DNA from: Terriglobia bacterium
Lineage (GTDB): Bacteria > Acidobacteriota > Terriglobia > Bryobacterales > Bryobacteraceae
Length of the DNA stretch: 64,000 bases
NCBI GenBank assembly: GCA_020073345.1
Contig: JAIQFI010000001.1
Span: forward strand, 1-64,000
Reading direction: 5' to 3'
Below the pieces are notes generated by a model. That model was not told the DNA's origin and made no database searches. It saw only the letters and a list, made by a program, of their open reading frames with translations. The translations under genes and the position numbers were made by a program. Positions 16,896-26,363 of this stretch are shown here, in pieces; position 1 is the first letter of the stretch, and every line of letters starts with the position of its first letter.

Positions 16896-18941
16896 TCAGT
16901 CGGGCAGCGCGAAACTGTAGAGCACTGCCCCTGCCGAGATTGCGATGAATTGTTTGCCGTCCACTGCGTAACTCATTGGCGATGCGGCGATGGTTGCGCC
17001 AGTTTGGAAGCGCCATAACGCGGCTCCGGTGCGGGCGTTTAGGGCGATCAGGTTGCCTTCGGTGGTCGCGGCGAAGACGACTCCGCCACCCGTCGCGAGC
17101 ACTCCGGCCGCGAGCGATCCGCGGCTGACCGGGTACGTCCACTTCACATCGCCGGCCTCGGGATCGAGCGCTTTGATCGCGGCGATGGCGGGCTCGCCCA
17201 ATCCGCGCGGACCGCCGCTCGCGTACTGCTTCCCGGCCTGATATTCGGACGGCGTGCGGATGTAGCGCTGGCCGGAATCGCCCGTCATCAGATACAGCCA
17301 GCCCGTGTCCGGACTGTACGACGGCGCCTGGAAATTGGTCCCCCCGCCCGCCGATGGATACACGGGAATGCTGCCCTCGGGCTGCGAGTCGGAGTTCGGT
17401 ACGATCTTCGGCCGGCCGTTCGCGTCGAAGCCCGTGTTCCAGGTCTGGCGCACGAACGCCTTGCCCAGAAGAAGCTTGCCGTCGGTCCGATCGAGCGCGT
17501 AGAACATTCCGTTGCGGTCGGCGTGCAGCAACAGTTTGCGCGGCTGGCCTTGGAACACGCGGTCCACCAGGATCACGTCTTCGGTGGAATCCCAATCGTG
17601 GCTATCGTTGGGAGTGAACTGGTAATGCCACTTGCGGCGGCCCGTGTTCGGATCGAGCGCAATCACCGAACACGTGAACAGGTTATCGCCCGCGCGCACA
17701 TTCGCATCCCAGTCGGGTCCGGGATTGCCGACGGTCCAATACAGCGTGTCGGAATCGGCATCGTAGCTGCCGGTGAGCCACGCAGGGCCGCCGCCGTGCT
17801 GCCAGCTCTCGCCCTTCCACGTATCGCGTCCGAATTCGCCGGCGGCGGGAATCGTGTTGAAGCGCCACAGCCGCTTGCCGGTCGCGGGATCGTAGGCGTC
17901 GATGAACCCGTTCGCGCCGAACTCGCCTCCGGTGACGCCGGTGACGATCTTGTCCTTGAGCGCCAGCGGCGGCGACGTGATGCTGTAGCCGAGCATCGTA
18001 TCGGCGACCTGCGTTTCCCACAGCAGTTGCCCGGTGCGTGCGTCGAGCGCCACCAGCGCGGCGTCGAGCGTCCCTAGGAACAAGCGATTCCCCAGCACCG
18101 ACACGCCTCGGCTGTAGCGATTGATCTCGCTCGGGTTGACGACCTTCTGTTGACGCTGGTACCGCCAGAGCTGCAGGCCCGTCTTGGCGTCGAGCGCGAA
18201 CACCTGTCCGGGAGCGCCGGATGTGTACATGATGCCGTCGACCACGATCGGCGTGGCTTCGAGCAGCGAGTTGTTCGGCAGTTGCACGGCCCAGCGGGCT
18301 TGAAGCTCGCGGACGTTGGTCGCGTCGATCTGCTTCAGCCCCGAGTAGTGCCGCCCCTGATAATCGCCCCAATAGGTGAGCCAATTCTGCGGCTCGGCTG
18401 CGGCGTTGCGAAGGCGATCGTAGGTGACCCCGCCGGGAATATCGGCACTGAGATTGCGAGCGGTCTGCGTTCGGAGATACGCGACCAAGCTTTGGATTTC
18501 AGGCTCGGAGAGTCGCTGCGCGAAATCGGCGGGCATGAGCGATTTCTGCTCGACGCTCGCGCTCGCAAGGTCCCGCTTATCGAGTCGCAACAGTTTGCCG
18601 CTGGTGTCGGTGATGAGCAGCGAAAACGTATCTTCCGCGCGCCGGATGCCGCGGATCTCCTTACCATCCTTGGTTCGCGCGACCATGGTGCTCGGCCCAC
18701 CGCGGCCGCCAGGATTCGGATTGGCGCTGGGATCTACGATTTTCTGACGTAGCGCGTCCGCTGACAATCTGCCTGCCCTTGACAGATCGGGTCCGACGAT
18801 GCCGCCACGACCGTTCACCTCATGGCATGATGCACAGGCGGCTTTCCCAAAGAACAAAGCCTCGCCCGATTGCGGAGCCTGCTGCGCGAGAAGCGCGCCC
18901 ACAATGCAGCCCACGAGCAATAATAGCGAAAGTCGAATCAT
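16896..18941 (-). CDS. Cytochrome c-PQQ dehydrogenase fusion
   Basis: A 681-residue exported quinohaemoprotein: signal peptide (about 1-19), cytochrome c domain with CASCH at 36-40 (about 25-160), then a PQQ beta-propeller (about 175-680). W-motifs such as GLQLWRYQ, GRRKWHYQF and GAALWRFQ mark the blades. The catalytic region reads PNDSHDWDSTEDV with D449-W450-D451, so it too has an acidic residue two after the catalytic Asp. The heme domain is N-terminal, whereas classical quinohaemoprotein alcohol dehydrogenases carry it C-terminally; N-terminal fusion is common in Acidobacteriota. The broken gene at 10262-11320 had the same layout. The heme domain also contains a sequence (ARTKDGKEIRGIRR) typical of cytochromes that follow sugar-oxidising quinoproteins. 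Confidence 0.87.
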   Translation of the reverse strand: MIRLSLLLLVGCIVGALLAQQAPQSGEALFFGKAACASCHEVNGRGGIVGPDLSRAGRLSADALRQKIVDPSANPNPGGRGGPSTMVARTKDGKEIRGIRRAEDTFSLLITDTSGKLLRLDKRDLASASVEQKSLMPADFAQRLSEPEIQSLVAYLRTQTARNLSADIPGGVTYDRLRNAAAEPQNWLTYWGDYQGRHYSGLKQIDATNVRELQARWAVQLPNNSLLEATPIVVDGIMYTSGAPGQVFALDAKTGLQLWRYQRQQKVVNPSEINRYSRGVSVLGNRLFLGTLDAALVALDARTGQLLWETQVADTMLGYSITSPPLALKDKIVTGVTGGEFGANGFIDAYDPATGKRLWRFNTIPAAGEFGRDTWKGESWQHGGGPAWLTGSYDADSDTLYWTVGNPGPDWDANVRAGDNLFTCSVIALDPNTGRRKWHYQFTPNDSHDWDSTEDVILVDRVFQGQPRKLLLHADRNGMFYALDRTDGKLLLGKAFVRQTWNTGFDANGRPKIVPNSDSQPEGSIPVYPSAGGGTNFQAPSYSPDTGWLYLMTGDSGQRYIRTPSEYQAGKQYASGGPRGLGEPAIAAIKALDPEAGDVKWTYPVSRGSLAAGVLATGGGVVFAATTEGNLIALNARTGAALWRFQTGATIAASPMSYAVDGKQFIAISAGAVLYSFALPD

Positions 18942-19036
18942 TCTGTCCCCTCTAGTGGCGTAGCGAAATCAAGTATAAACCAAGCAGAATCAGCAGCCGT
19001 TTGCCCCTTCTCCGCCCTGGGTGTATTCTTCGTCTG

Positions 19037-19348
19037 ATGTCGTTGCGACCTGTTCGCAAGTTAGTTGGGATCGGGAATGTGTTCCTCGGAACGGAGCTTT
19101 TGGATATCGCGGAGTACGATCTCGAGATCTACGAGGAGAATCCGGAAGATCACGAGCATCACGGAGCCAATTGGACACCCAACGCCAAGAAGATCGAGGG
19201 AACTGTGGTGGGCGAGCTACCCATCCGGGAAGATCTGAGGCTAGTCACCGAAGAAGGGTATGCGCTGAGTTTTTACTTGCGAGACAGCTTCGGATCTATC
19301 GTGATCTTGGGACCCATGCTCGATAGCACTGGGAAGCCGGCGTGTTAG
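19037..19348 (+). CDS. Small acidic hypothetical protein
   Basis: A 103-residue protein I do not recognise. It has an acidic, His-containing segment (IYEENPEDHEHHGANW, about 32-47) and an otherwise mixed beta-rich sequence; no signal peptide or membrane segment. The ATG at 19037 is chosen over a TTG at 19001; neither has a clear ribosome-binding site. It stands alone between the divergent quinoprotein gene and the PadR regulator. Confidence 0.5.
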   Translation: MSLRPVRKLVGIGNVFLGTELLDIAEYDLEIYEENPEDHEHHGANWTPNAKKIEGTVVGELPIREDLRLVTEEGYALSFYLRDSFGSIVILGPMLDSTGKPAC

Positions 19349-19579
19349 ACGCGTCCGAAATTCAACGGTCCCGATAAGACGTATTAACGGTAGCTATTTT
19401 CATGAGCCAAGTGCGTCTAGCCTCTGGAGTTGCATCCGAACTCCCAAGCGAAGCGGCATTAGGTAGATCGAGGCTGGAGGCACTTCTGCGCGTCGCTCGT
19501 GAGGGCCCAACGGGATGCTTTCTGGACACTCGAAACCGCAACCTGCGTCCCCCTCAACAAAGCCCTTCCCAGAAAACTC

Positions 19580-19608
19580 TTGACGGCTGGTCCCACTTGT
19601 TCTACTAT
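19580..19608 (+). promoter_or_regulatory. Sigma70-type promoter of padR-permease operon
   Basis: TTGACG (19580-19585), a 17-base spacer and TACTAT (19603-19608) lie 48 bases upstream of the PadR start. The AT-rich sequence just downstream (ATATACTAAT, 19616-19625) is a plausible site for PadR autoregulation. Confidence 0.6.
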
Positions 19609-19655
19609 GCAGAGCATATACTAATTTCTAAAGATCGGATGGAGAAATAGGTACA

Positions 19656-19991
19656 GTGGCTGGCCGCGAACACCTCGGCGAATTTGAGCAGATTGTCCTT
19701 CTGGCGGTCCTGCGGCTGGGTGATGACGCTTATGGCGTGCCGATCCGGCGAGAGATTGAGGAGCGGACAGGGCGATCCCTCACGGTAGGAGCCCTGTACC
19801 GAACGCTTGACCGGCTCGAAGAGAAAGGGTGCCTCGCCTCCTGGTTCAGCGATCCGATTCCGGAACGTGGAGGACGATCCAAGCGTTATTTCAAGGTGGA
19901 ACCTCTCGGTATGCGATCATTGCGCGAAAGCCGCGAGGCATTGACGGCGATGTGGGAAGGTTTAGAGGGGCAGGCGACGCATGAGTCGTGA
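19656..19991 (+). CDS. PadR-family transcriptional regulator
   Basis: A 111-residue PadR regulator with the winged helix pattern LGEFEQIVLLAVLRL, DDAYGVPIRREIEER, SLTVGALYRTLDRLEEKG and GGRSKRYFKVEPLG. It belongs to the short subfamily (PadR-s2) with one C-terminal helix for dimerisation. It starts with GTG and is preceded by GGAG. Its last 11 bases overlap the permease gene, so the two are co-transcribed; in Acidobacteriota this pairing with ADOP permeases is common, and the regulator is expected to repress the pair until a ligand is bound. Confidence 0.9.
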   Translation: MAGREHLGEFEQIVLLAVLRLGDDAYGVPIRREIEERTGRSLTVGALYRTLDRLEEKGCLASWFSDPIPERGGRSKRYFKVEPLGMRSLRESREALTAMWEGLEGQATHES

Positions 19992-22662
19992 ACTTCCGCG
20001 CCCAATCATGTGGTTGATACGGCTGCGCTTTTTTCACCCGACCAGCGCTTCCGAGGCCGTGCTCGGTGACCTCGTCGAAGAGTACAGTAGCGGAGATTGC
20101 TCCACTCGGTGGCTTTGGCGGCAGGTGTTGAGCACGATCGCACCCCGGCTGGGAAGGCGCAACAAATCTGGGATTCAGCTACAGCGGGAAAGGAAAGCAT
20201 CTATGTTTTCGTCCTTATGGAACGACGTTCGCTACGAGGCACGTGGGCTTCGTCACAATCCAGGATTTACAGCTGTGGCGGTCCTGGCAATCGCGCTGGG
20301 CATCGGAGTCAACACTGGTATTTTCTCAGTGCTCAATGGCGCGGCTCTGCGGCCCTTGCCCGCGAGGGACCCCAACGAGCTGGTCAGCATTCATCAGGAC
20401 TTCCACGGAGGTCAGATGCGCTCGGCGCGCGGTGCCAGAAGCATGTTCTCCTTGCTGGAATACCAGAACTATCACGACCACAATCAGACGCTATCGGGTT
20501 TGATGGCGTACGCGCCGCTCTGGACCGTCACGCTGGGCGGTGAGCGCCCGCAGGAGATTATCGGTGAGATCGTTTCCTGCAACTATTTCGATGTGCTCCG
20601 GCAGAGTCCGGCTGTGGGACCGGGTTTCACGGCCTCGAACTGCGAAACACCGGGAGCTCCCCCTGTGGTCGTGCTAAGTCATGACTTGTGGACCAACGCC
20701 CTGGCCTCAGACCCCGCGATTATCGGAAGGAGTATCGAATTGAACCGGGAGAACTTCCGCGTGGCCGGGGTAGCAGCTCCAGGGTTTCACGGAACCGAGG
20801 CGGTGCGATCCACTTTTTGGGCGCCGATCTCGGCGGAGCAGCTTCTATCGCGCGATGGCGGCTTTCTCACCGATGATCGACTGAGCTGGTTGCTCCTGGT
20901 GGGCCGGAAGAAGCCATCTACCTCCATTGACCAGGTGCGCGCCGATCTAGCCGTAATTGCCGGACAGATTGACCAATTGGAACCGGGACGAGTCACTTCG
21001 CTTTCCGTCCAACGGGCGACTTCGTTCGCGGAGCCCCAAACGCGCCGCGCGCTGATTGCAGGCTCGACGGTAGTTCTCGCGGGGTTCGGGTTGGTGTTAT
21101 TGATCGCCTGTGCGAATGTGGCTAACCTGCTGCTGGCGCGCGCCGCCGGGCGAAAGAAAGAAATCGCCGTGCGGCTGTCAGTGGGAGCGAGCCGGGGACG
21201 GCTGATTCAGCAACTGCTGACCGAGAGCGTGCTGATTGCGCTGGCGGGAGGAGCGCTCGGTTCGCTGTTTGCGCTGTGGTCCTTCCGGAGCATCGCGGCG
21301 TTCGTGTTGGCGCGCCTGCCCAGCGGGATTCCGCCGCTGGTCATCGACACAACACCAGACCTGCGGGTGTTCTCATTTGCGCTTGCGTTGACGTTCGTCA
21401 CCGGGGTCCTTTTCGGTTTAATGCCGGCGATTCAGGCGTCCCGGCCGGACCTCAACGTCGCCTTGAAAGAAGACAGCGCAGGCTCCGGCCGCCGCTCGGG
21501 AGGTTTTCTGCGAAACGCCCTGGTGGGCGTGCAAGTAGCGGTGTGCATGCTGCTGCTTATCTCCGCCGGACTGTTGCTGCGAGGCCTGTATGCTGCGCAA
21601 ACCATCGACCCCGGATTCGAATACAAGAAGATCAGCGTCGTCTCATTCGACCTGCGCGGACAGGGCTATGACGATGCGAAGGGAGCCGCGTTCCAGAAAC
21701 GAGTGCAAGAGCGGATCGGATCGCTACCCGGAGTGGATCGAGTCGCTCAAGTTAGCGTACCTCCTCTAAGCGCGGGGAGTTTTGGCACCATCTTCACGCT
21801 ACCCGGCGACAATCAACTACATAGGACGGAATACAATCCGGTTTCGCCGGAATACTTCTCGGTGGTCGGAATCCCGATTGTTCGGGGACGAACATTTACA
21901 GTGGCGGAAACGCAGGGGTCGCCGAATACGGTGATCGTTACGGAAGGCACAGCCAGACGGTTTTGGCCTGGAGAGGATCCAATCGGCAAGACGCTGGTAA
22001 TGGGAGTGGGCAAGAATCAGCGAGGAACGTTTGAAATTGTGGGCGTGGCGAAGGACGCCCAGGTATCCCGCGTGGGTGAGACCGATACGGTTTACCTTTA
22101 TACTCCCGCGGGTCCGAACGAGCAGAGGGCCGCGCAACTGCTGGTTCGGAGTGCGCTGGATTTCGCATCGACCACGGCTGGGATCCGCGCCGAAATGCAG
22201 GATCTCGATCCACACTTAGTGGTGAACGTGAATCGGTTGGAAGACAACCTGGACTTCTGGCGCGCGCTCTCGCGCCTGGTCGCGGGGCTTTCGGGATCTT
22301 TGGGCACACTGGCGCTGCTGCTGGCTTCGATCGGTGTCTATGGCGTTGTGTCATACGGGGTCAGCCGCCGGCTTCGTGAGGTCGGGATACGGATGGTGCT
22401 GGGAGCGGACCCGCGTGAGGTACTGGCGATGGTGCTGCGGCAGGCCATGCGGCCGGTGCTGGCGGGGGCGGCCATCGGGGTGGTCGCTTGCGCGGGTGTG
22501 TCGCGGATTCTATCGGGAGTTCTGTTCGGAGTGAGCGCTCTCGACCCTGTCGCGTTTGTCGTGGCCGGTGGATTCCTGTTGCTGGTGGCTCTGGCCGCTT
22601 GCTTAGTACCTGCGTTCCGGGCGACACGGGTAGATCCGCTCACCACGTTGCGGTACGAATAG
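19981..22662 (+). CDS. MacB-like orphan permease (ADOP type)
   Basis: An 893-residue membrane protein of the acidobacterial duplicated orphan permease group. After a soluble N-terminal segment (about 1-75), a first MacB/FtsX unit begins (FSSLWNDVRYEARGLRHNPGF, TM near 90-115). It has a periplasmic domain (about 115-350) and three TM segments (about 355-480, with NVANLLLARAAGRKKEIAVRLSVGASRGRLIQQ). A second unit follows (TM about 515-535, periplasmic domain, and TMs about 750-885 with RLREVGIRMVLGADPREV). No ATPase gene is adjacent, which is why such proteins are called orphan. By family it is an exporter or mechanotransmission component; cargo unknown. Confidence 0.88.
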   Translation: MSRELPRPIMWLIRLRFFHPTSASEAVLGDLVEEYSSGDCSTRWLWRQVLSTIAPRLGRRNKSGIQLQRERKASMFSSLWNDVRYEARGLRHNPGFTAVAVLAIALGIGVNTGIFSVLNGAALRPLPARDPNELVSIHQDFHGGQMRSARGARSMFSLLEYQNYHDHNQTLSGLMAYAPLWTVTLGGERPQEIIGEIVSCNYFDVLRQSPAVGPGFTASNCETPGAPPVVVLSHDLWTNALASDPAIIGRSIELNRENFRVAGVAAPGFHGTEAVRSTFWAPISAEQLLSRDGGFLTDDRLSWLLLVGRKKPSTSIDQVRADLAVIAGQIDQLEPGRVTSLSVQRATSFAEPQTRRALIAGSTVVLAGFGLVLLIACANVANLLLARAAGRKKEIAVRLSVGASRGRLIQQLLTESVLIALAGGALGSLFALWSFRSIAAFVLARLPSGIPPLVIDTTPDLRVFSFALALTFVTGVLFGLMPAIQASRPDLNVALKEDSAGSGRRSGGFLRNALVGVQVAVCMLLLISAGLLLRGLYAAQTIDPGFEYKKISVVSFDLRGQGYDDAKGAAFQKRVQERIGSLPGVDRVAQVSVPPLSAGSFGTIFTLPGDNQLHRTEYNPVSPEYFSVVGIPIVRGRTFTVAETQGSPNTVIVTEGTARRFWPGEDPIGKTLVMGVGKNQRGTFEIVGVAKDAQVSRVGETDTVYLYTPAGPNEQRAAQLLVRSALDFASTTAGIRAEMQDLDPHLVVNVNRLEDNLDFWRALSRLVAGLSGSLGTLALLLASIGVYGVVSYGVSRRLREVGIRMVLGADPREVLAMVLRQAMRPVLAGAAIGVVACAGVSRILSGVLFGVSALDPVAFVVAGGFLLLVALAACLVPAFRATRVDPLTTLRYE

Positions 22663-22716
22663 CGGACAAGGTCTCGGAATCGCCGCCGATAATACGTCTT
22701 AGCAGGCGCCTACTCT

Positions 22717-22995
22717 TTAGTTGCCAGTTGGGTTCTTCTCAGCGTGATCGATCACCAGAATCTCGACAGGCTCTTTCCTCGATTCAAGATTCAGCCCGAG
22801 TTGCTCGCGCAATGCAGACATCATGATGCTCGTCATGTCCGTCTGCTGTCCTGGTTTTGCGTCAGCGAAATACGAACTGAGATCGACGGTGAAATCGTAG
22901 CGCCCTGTGAGACCCGTCTTGTCGATCACTGGCGTCCGCAACGGGCCGGCAAGAGTGCCAATGAACTCCGCCATCGTTGCGTGTTGCGCCACCAT
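22717..22995 (-). pseudogene. C-terminal remnant of TIGR03435/DUF3738 protein
   Basis: The last 90 or so residues match the Solibacter-type TIGR03435 C-terminus: TMAEFIGTLAGPLRTPVIDKTGLTGRYDF, ALREQLGLNLE and EILVIDHAEKNPTGN. The frame is closed by a stop just upstream of 22995, and the long N-terminal part is missing, so this is a decayed fragment. The family is expanded in Bryobacterales and usually sits beside BlaR1-like peptidases; its role is unknown. The sequence points to the host lineage. Confidence 0.8.
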
Positions 22996-23036
22996 CGCGC
23001 TTTACTTTCTGTTGTGGCCACACAGACCTCGGTTGT

Positions 23037-23042
23037 TATAAT
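23037..23042 (+). promoter_or_regulatory. Candidate -10 element upstream of aminotransferase
   Basis: A consensus TATAAT at 23037-23042, 104 bases before the aminotransferase start. Only a weak -35 (TTGTGG, 19 bases upstream) is visible. Confidence 0.3.
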
Positions 23043-23145
23043 CAAAGGCATGAGTCGTTTCCAGTGTGACCCTCGCGCCATCTTTAAGGCCCTATTTAAG
23101 AAGGAGAAGGGCTCCCCTATGGCGCAGCCCGCCGCGTAGCCGGGG

Positions 23146-24261
23146 ATGCTGGCACTCCATCCTCCCCACCGTCTTCTGTTTGGTCCGGGTCCGTCGCAGG
23201 TGGAAGCCCGCGTCTATGAAGCCATGGCCAAGCCTCTGGTCGGATACCTGGATCCGTTCCTCTACCAGGTGTTTGACGACGTCCGCAACGGCTTGCGTGC
23301 CGTATTTGGCACCAAGAATCCTTGCACGCTGGTGATCCCCGGAACGGGAAGCGCGGGCATGGAAACCGCCGTGACCAACTTCGTCGATCCGGGCGCGAAG
23401 TTCGCGATCTTTGTCAACGGATTCTTCTGCGAGCGGATCGCGGAGATGGGCCGCCGGCACGGGGCACAGGTAGTACGTGCGGAAAAGCCTTGGGGCGAGG
23501 TGTTCAACAAAACTGAGGCGCGCGCGTTCCTCGAGAAAGAACGCCCGCAGGTAGTCGCGTTCGTCCACGGCGAGACTTCCACGGGCGCGATGCAGGCGCC
23601 CGAAGCGATTACTCGTCCGGCACGCGAAGTGGGCGCGTTGGTGATCGCCGACTGCGTGACGACTCTCGGTTCGGTGCCCATCCGCGTGGACCAAACCGGC
23701 ATCGACATCGCTTATAGCTGTACGCAGAAGGGGCTGAGCGCTCCTCCGGGACTGTCGCCGTTCACTGTCTCCCCACGGGCGGTGGAGCGGCTAAATGCCC
23801 GCACCACGCCCAACAGCATCTGGTACCTGGATCTCAAGTTGCTGATGGAATACTACGACGGCAAGAAGTATCATCACACCGCGCCGGTGTCGATGTTCTA
23901 CGCGCTGCGAGAGGCGCTCGCCGCGATTCAGGAGGAGGGCGTCGAGCAGCGGTTCGCCCGCCATCTCCAGGCACATACCTCGTTCGTGCGCCGCATCGAA
24001 GCCATGGGTTTGAAGATGCACGTGCCCGCGGGACAGCGGCTGACCACGCTGAATACACCCCGTGTTCCCGAGGGTGTCGATGACGCCGAGGTTCGCAAAC
24101 AACTGCTCGATGAGCATGGCATCGAAATCGCCGCAGGGTTCGGCCCGCTGGCCGGGAAGATCTTCCGCATCGGCGTAATGGGGCCCCTTGCCACTGAGCA
24201 GAACCTCGATCTATTCTTCCAGGCGCTCGGCAAGTGTCTGGCCATCCGCGCAACTGCCTGA
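23146..24261 (+). CDS. Class V aminotransferase (alanine/serine-glyoxylate type)
   Basis: A 371-residue PLP enzyme of the alanine-glyoxylate / serine-pyruvate / ureidoglycine-glyoxylate group. LLFGPGPSQV at the N-terminus, GTGSAGMET for phosphate binding, DCVTTLGSVPI with the Asp that pairs with the pyridine nitrogen, and SCTQKGLSAPPG with the Schiff-base lysine near 195 are all present. It transfers an amino group to glyoxylate, giving glycine; the donor (alanine, serine or ureidoglycine) cannot be decided. It begins at ATG 23146 directly after an in-frame stop at 23137; the ribosome-binding site is weak. It is monocistronic. Confidence 0.9.
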   Translation: MLALHPPHRLLFGPGPSQVEARVYEAMAKPLVGYLDPFLYQVFDDVRNGLRAVFGTKNPCTLVIPGTGSAGMETAVTNFVDPGAKFAIFVNGFFCERIAEMGRRHGAQVVRAEKPWGEVFNKTEARAFLEKERPQVVAFVHGETSTGAMQAPEAITRPAREVGALVIADCVTTLGSVPIRVDQTGIDIAYSCTQKGLSAPPGLSPFTVSPRAVERLNARTTPNSIWYLDLKLLMEYYDGKKYHHTAPVSMFYALREALAAIQEEGVEQRFARHLQAHTSFVRRIEAMGLKMHVPAGQRLTTLNTPRVPEGVDDAEVRKQLLDEHGIEIAAGFGPLAGKIFRIGVMGPLATEQNLDLFFQALGKCLAIRATA

Positions 24262-24307
24262 GTGTGTTACAAGAGGATCGCAGTACCTTAGAGCACAAGT
24301 GGAGGAC

Positions 24308-24335
24308 CTGGCCGGGGACGCAAGTCCCTGGCCAG
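24308..24335. terminator. Hairpin between convergent genes
   Basis: CTGGCC(G)GGGAC pairs with GTCCCTGGCCAG across a GCAA loop, in the 87-base gap between the aminotransferase and the minus-strand operon. It has no T-tract but is well placed for bidirectional termination. Confidence 0.45.
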
Positions 24336-24348
24336 TTCGATTCATAGA

Positions 24349-25413
24349 TCAGTCTGTGCTGTAGTTGATTTCGAGCTTCCGGGCTTTTCGCGCTGCTACC
24401 GCCAGAACCACAACCGTTAATGTGATCAGTCCCAGCACGGCCCAGGCGCCGGACACGGGCTCGGCCGAGGTAAGTAACAGTCGTTGAAATGCCGGCAGAG
24501 TGGCGTCCGGAGGCGCAACCACCGGACTGAGCGATTGCAGATAGAAAATCACGCTGACTTTCTTGAGCGCCGCCGGCAGAAACATATTCATCCCTTCCCA
24601 CACCAGAACCGTGGCCGCGGGAATGATCGGATTCTTGAACAGCAGTCCAGCCGCCAGAAAGATGCTGCCGTATCCCAGGCATGCGGCCGCGGTCACGCCC
24701 AGATAAGACGCGACGTGCCCCCAGCCAGGACCCGCCAGATACTCGGAGATTTCGCTGCCCGTGAAATGCAAGGAGAGAGCGGCCAATTGCAGAAACGTGC
24801 TGGTGCAGAAGATAGTCACGGTGGCAATCAGGCCGGCCAGGAACTTGCCGACGGTCAGGATCTCGCGCCGAATGGGCGTCAGCAGATAGAAGTGCAGGCT
24901 CTTATCCAGCATCTCGCCGCGGAACAGGTTGGTGAACACGCCTACGCAGCCAAAAAAGATCGCCAGTCGCAAATAGAAGAACTGGAAGACGCTGGCGAAG
25001 ATCAGGGAGTCCTTGGGAATGGTGTCGCGGTCCCGCCGGTCGATGTTCTCGAGCCGGTCATTCTGGAACCCAAAGACGTAGACACTTTCTCCATCTGTGT
25101 ACTGGTAAATATCAAAACTTGCTCTGGGGCGGTGGAATTCCATCTTCGCGAACGGTTGTCCGACCTTTTCCACGACCTCCTCAAGGGTCGCGCCACGCTG
25201 GATGGAGCGCAGGGTCTCGGTGGAAACCGGGTGCGCCGCGTTCATGGCCTGGCGTTCCTTGCGATTGCTGATCTCGGAGAGCGAATGCCCCAGGAAGATC
25301 AGCACGGGAGCCAGCGCCAGCAGGTACACCCACAACCCTCGGCGCGAGAAAAACGTCTTACGCATCTCCAGGCGGATCACCAGACCGATCTGGGAGAGCC
25401 ATTGCGAGATCAT
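24349..25413 (-). CDS. ABC-2 type permease with BamE/SmpA-like insert
   Basis: A 354-residue permease. The first TM is at about 27-45; five more follow between about 138 and 345. The loop between TM1 and TM2 (about 50-135) is unusually long and contains [19 protein letters not shown], then QPF, followed by a [22 protein letters not shown]-type strand pattern. This is the layout of the BamE/SmpA/OmlA fold (a G-x-T-x-x-E-V helix, then strands ending in F-x-N-D-R-L). The domain should lie outside the membrane. The 4-base overlap with the ATPase at 25410 indicates a transporter pair. It is the last gene of the operon that begins with an ECF sigma factor at 31090. Export cargo is unknown. Confidence 0.8.
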   Translation of the reverse strand: MISQWLSQIGLVIRLEMRKTFFSRRGLWVYLLALAPVLIFLGHSLSEISNRKERQAMNAAHPVSTETLRSIQRGATLEEVVEKVGQPFAKMEFHRPRASFDIYQYTDGESVYVFGFQNDRLENIDRRDRDTIPKDSLIFASVFQFFYLRLAIFFGCVGVFTNLFRGEMLDKSLHFYLLTPIRREILTVGKFLAGLIATVTIFCTSTFLQLAALSLHFTGSEISEYLAGPGWGHVASYLGVTAAACLGYGSIFLAAGLLFKNPIIPAATVLVWEGMNMFLPAALKKVSVIFYLQSLSPVVAPPDATLPAFQRLLLTSAEPVSGAWAVLGLITLTVVVLAVAARKARKLEINYSTD

Positions 25414-26363
25414 CGGGTACTCTCCTCCCCGCCGATCAGGTACTCGTACAGCGAATTGACGTTGTCGTCGGCGGGGGCGACGCTTTCAATGCCTACCCCA
25501 TCCAGCGCCAAATGATTCAGCGCCCGGTAGAAGCGGTCGGCATCGCGAGTTTTCACCAGCAATCCGCCGCCGTCTGCATGCAGCCGAACTTCGACCACAT
25601 GATCCTGCTCGAATACGCGTGAAGCCAGCACGCTGGCGCGCGTGCAGCGGATGATCACCTGCATGGGATGCTCGCTCATCTCCTCGCGCACGCCGCGGAT
25701 CTGGCCCTCGGCCACCACATAGCCATTGCTGAGCAGGATCACCTGGTCGGAAATAGTATCCACCTCGTGGAGGATGTGGCTGGAGACGATAACGTGGCGG
25801 CCCTCTGCGGCGAATTCGCGGAACAGGGCGATGGTTTCGGCGCGCACCAGGGGATCCAGGCCGTTGAGCGGTTCGTCCAGCACCAGCACCCGAGGATCGT
25901 GTGCGATGGCCTGCGCCAGTTTGATGCGCTGCCGCATGCCCTTGCTGTAGCCTGCGATCTTGCGATGCGCGGCGTCGCCCAGATTCACGCGGCCAATGGC
26001 AAACGCCGTTGTTCGCTGGCAATCGTCGTGCGACATCCCGGACAGGCGCAAGTAGGAATAGATGAACTGAAAGCCCGTCATGCCGCGCGGGAACGAATCG
26101 AACTGGGTAGCGTAGGCGCACACGCGGAATAGCTTTTCGGGATCGGAGGGCGAAATTCCGAGAACCTGGATCGAACCGCGCGTCGGACGAACCAGCCCCG
26201 TGATCAAGTTCATCAGCGTGGTCTTGCCGGAGCCGTTGGGACCCACCAGGCTGGTGATGCCCGGCGGAACCGACAGCGTCACGCGGTTCACGCCCAGCAC
26301 TTCACCATAGAAGCGCGAAACGTTGTCGAGTACTATGCGGTCACTCACTTGCCCATTACTCAC
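25410..26363 (-). CDS. ABC transporter ATP-binding protein
   Basis: A 317-residue ABC ATPase of the ABC-2 (CcmA/NatA-like) group: Walker [10 protein letters not shown] near residue 40, signature [13 protein letters not shown], Walker B VLVLDEP with GLDP, and a SSHILHE switch region. Residues 230-317 form the C-terminal extension usual in this group. It powers the permease at 24349-25413, whose start it overlaps by 4 bases, and it starts 4 bases inside the 3' end of the preceding permease gene. Confidence 0.92.
   Translation of the reverse strand: MSNGQVSDRIVLDNVSRFYGEVLGVNRVTLSVPPGITSLVGPNGSGKTTLMNLITGLVRPTRGSIQVLGISPSDPEKLFRVCAYATQFDSFPRGMTGFQFIYSYLRLSGMSHDDCQRTTAFAIGRVNLGDAAHRKIAGYSKGMRQRIKLAQAIAHDPRVLVLDEPLNGLDPLVRAETIALFREFAAEGRHVIVSSHILHEVDTISDQVILLSNGYVVAEGQIRGVREEMSEHPMQVIIRCTRASVLASRVFEQDHVVEVRLHADGGGLLVKTRDADRFYRALNHLALDGVGIESVAPADDNVNSLYEYLIGGEESTR

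Noticed and set aside
19402-19650. 82-codon frame before the PadR gene
   Set aside because: It has no family signal and spans the promoter of the PadR-permease operon.
23050-23139. 29-codon frame before the aminotransferase
   Set aside because: No ribosome-binding site and no similarity that I can recognise; probably leader sequence.
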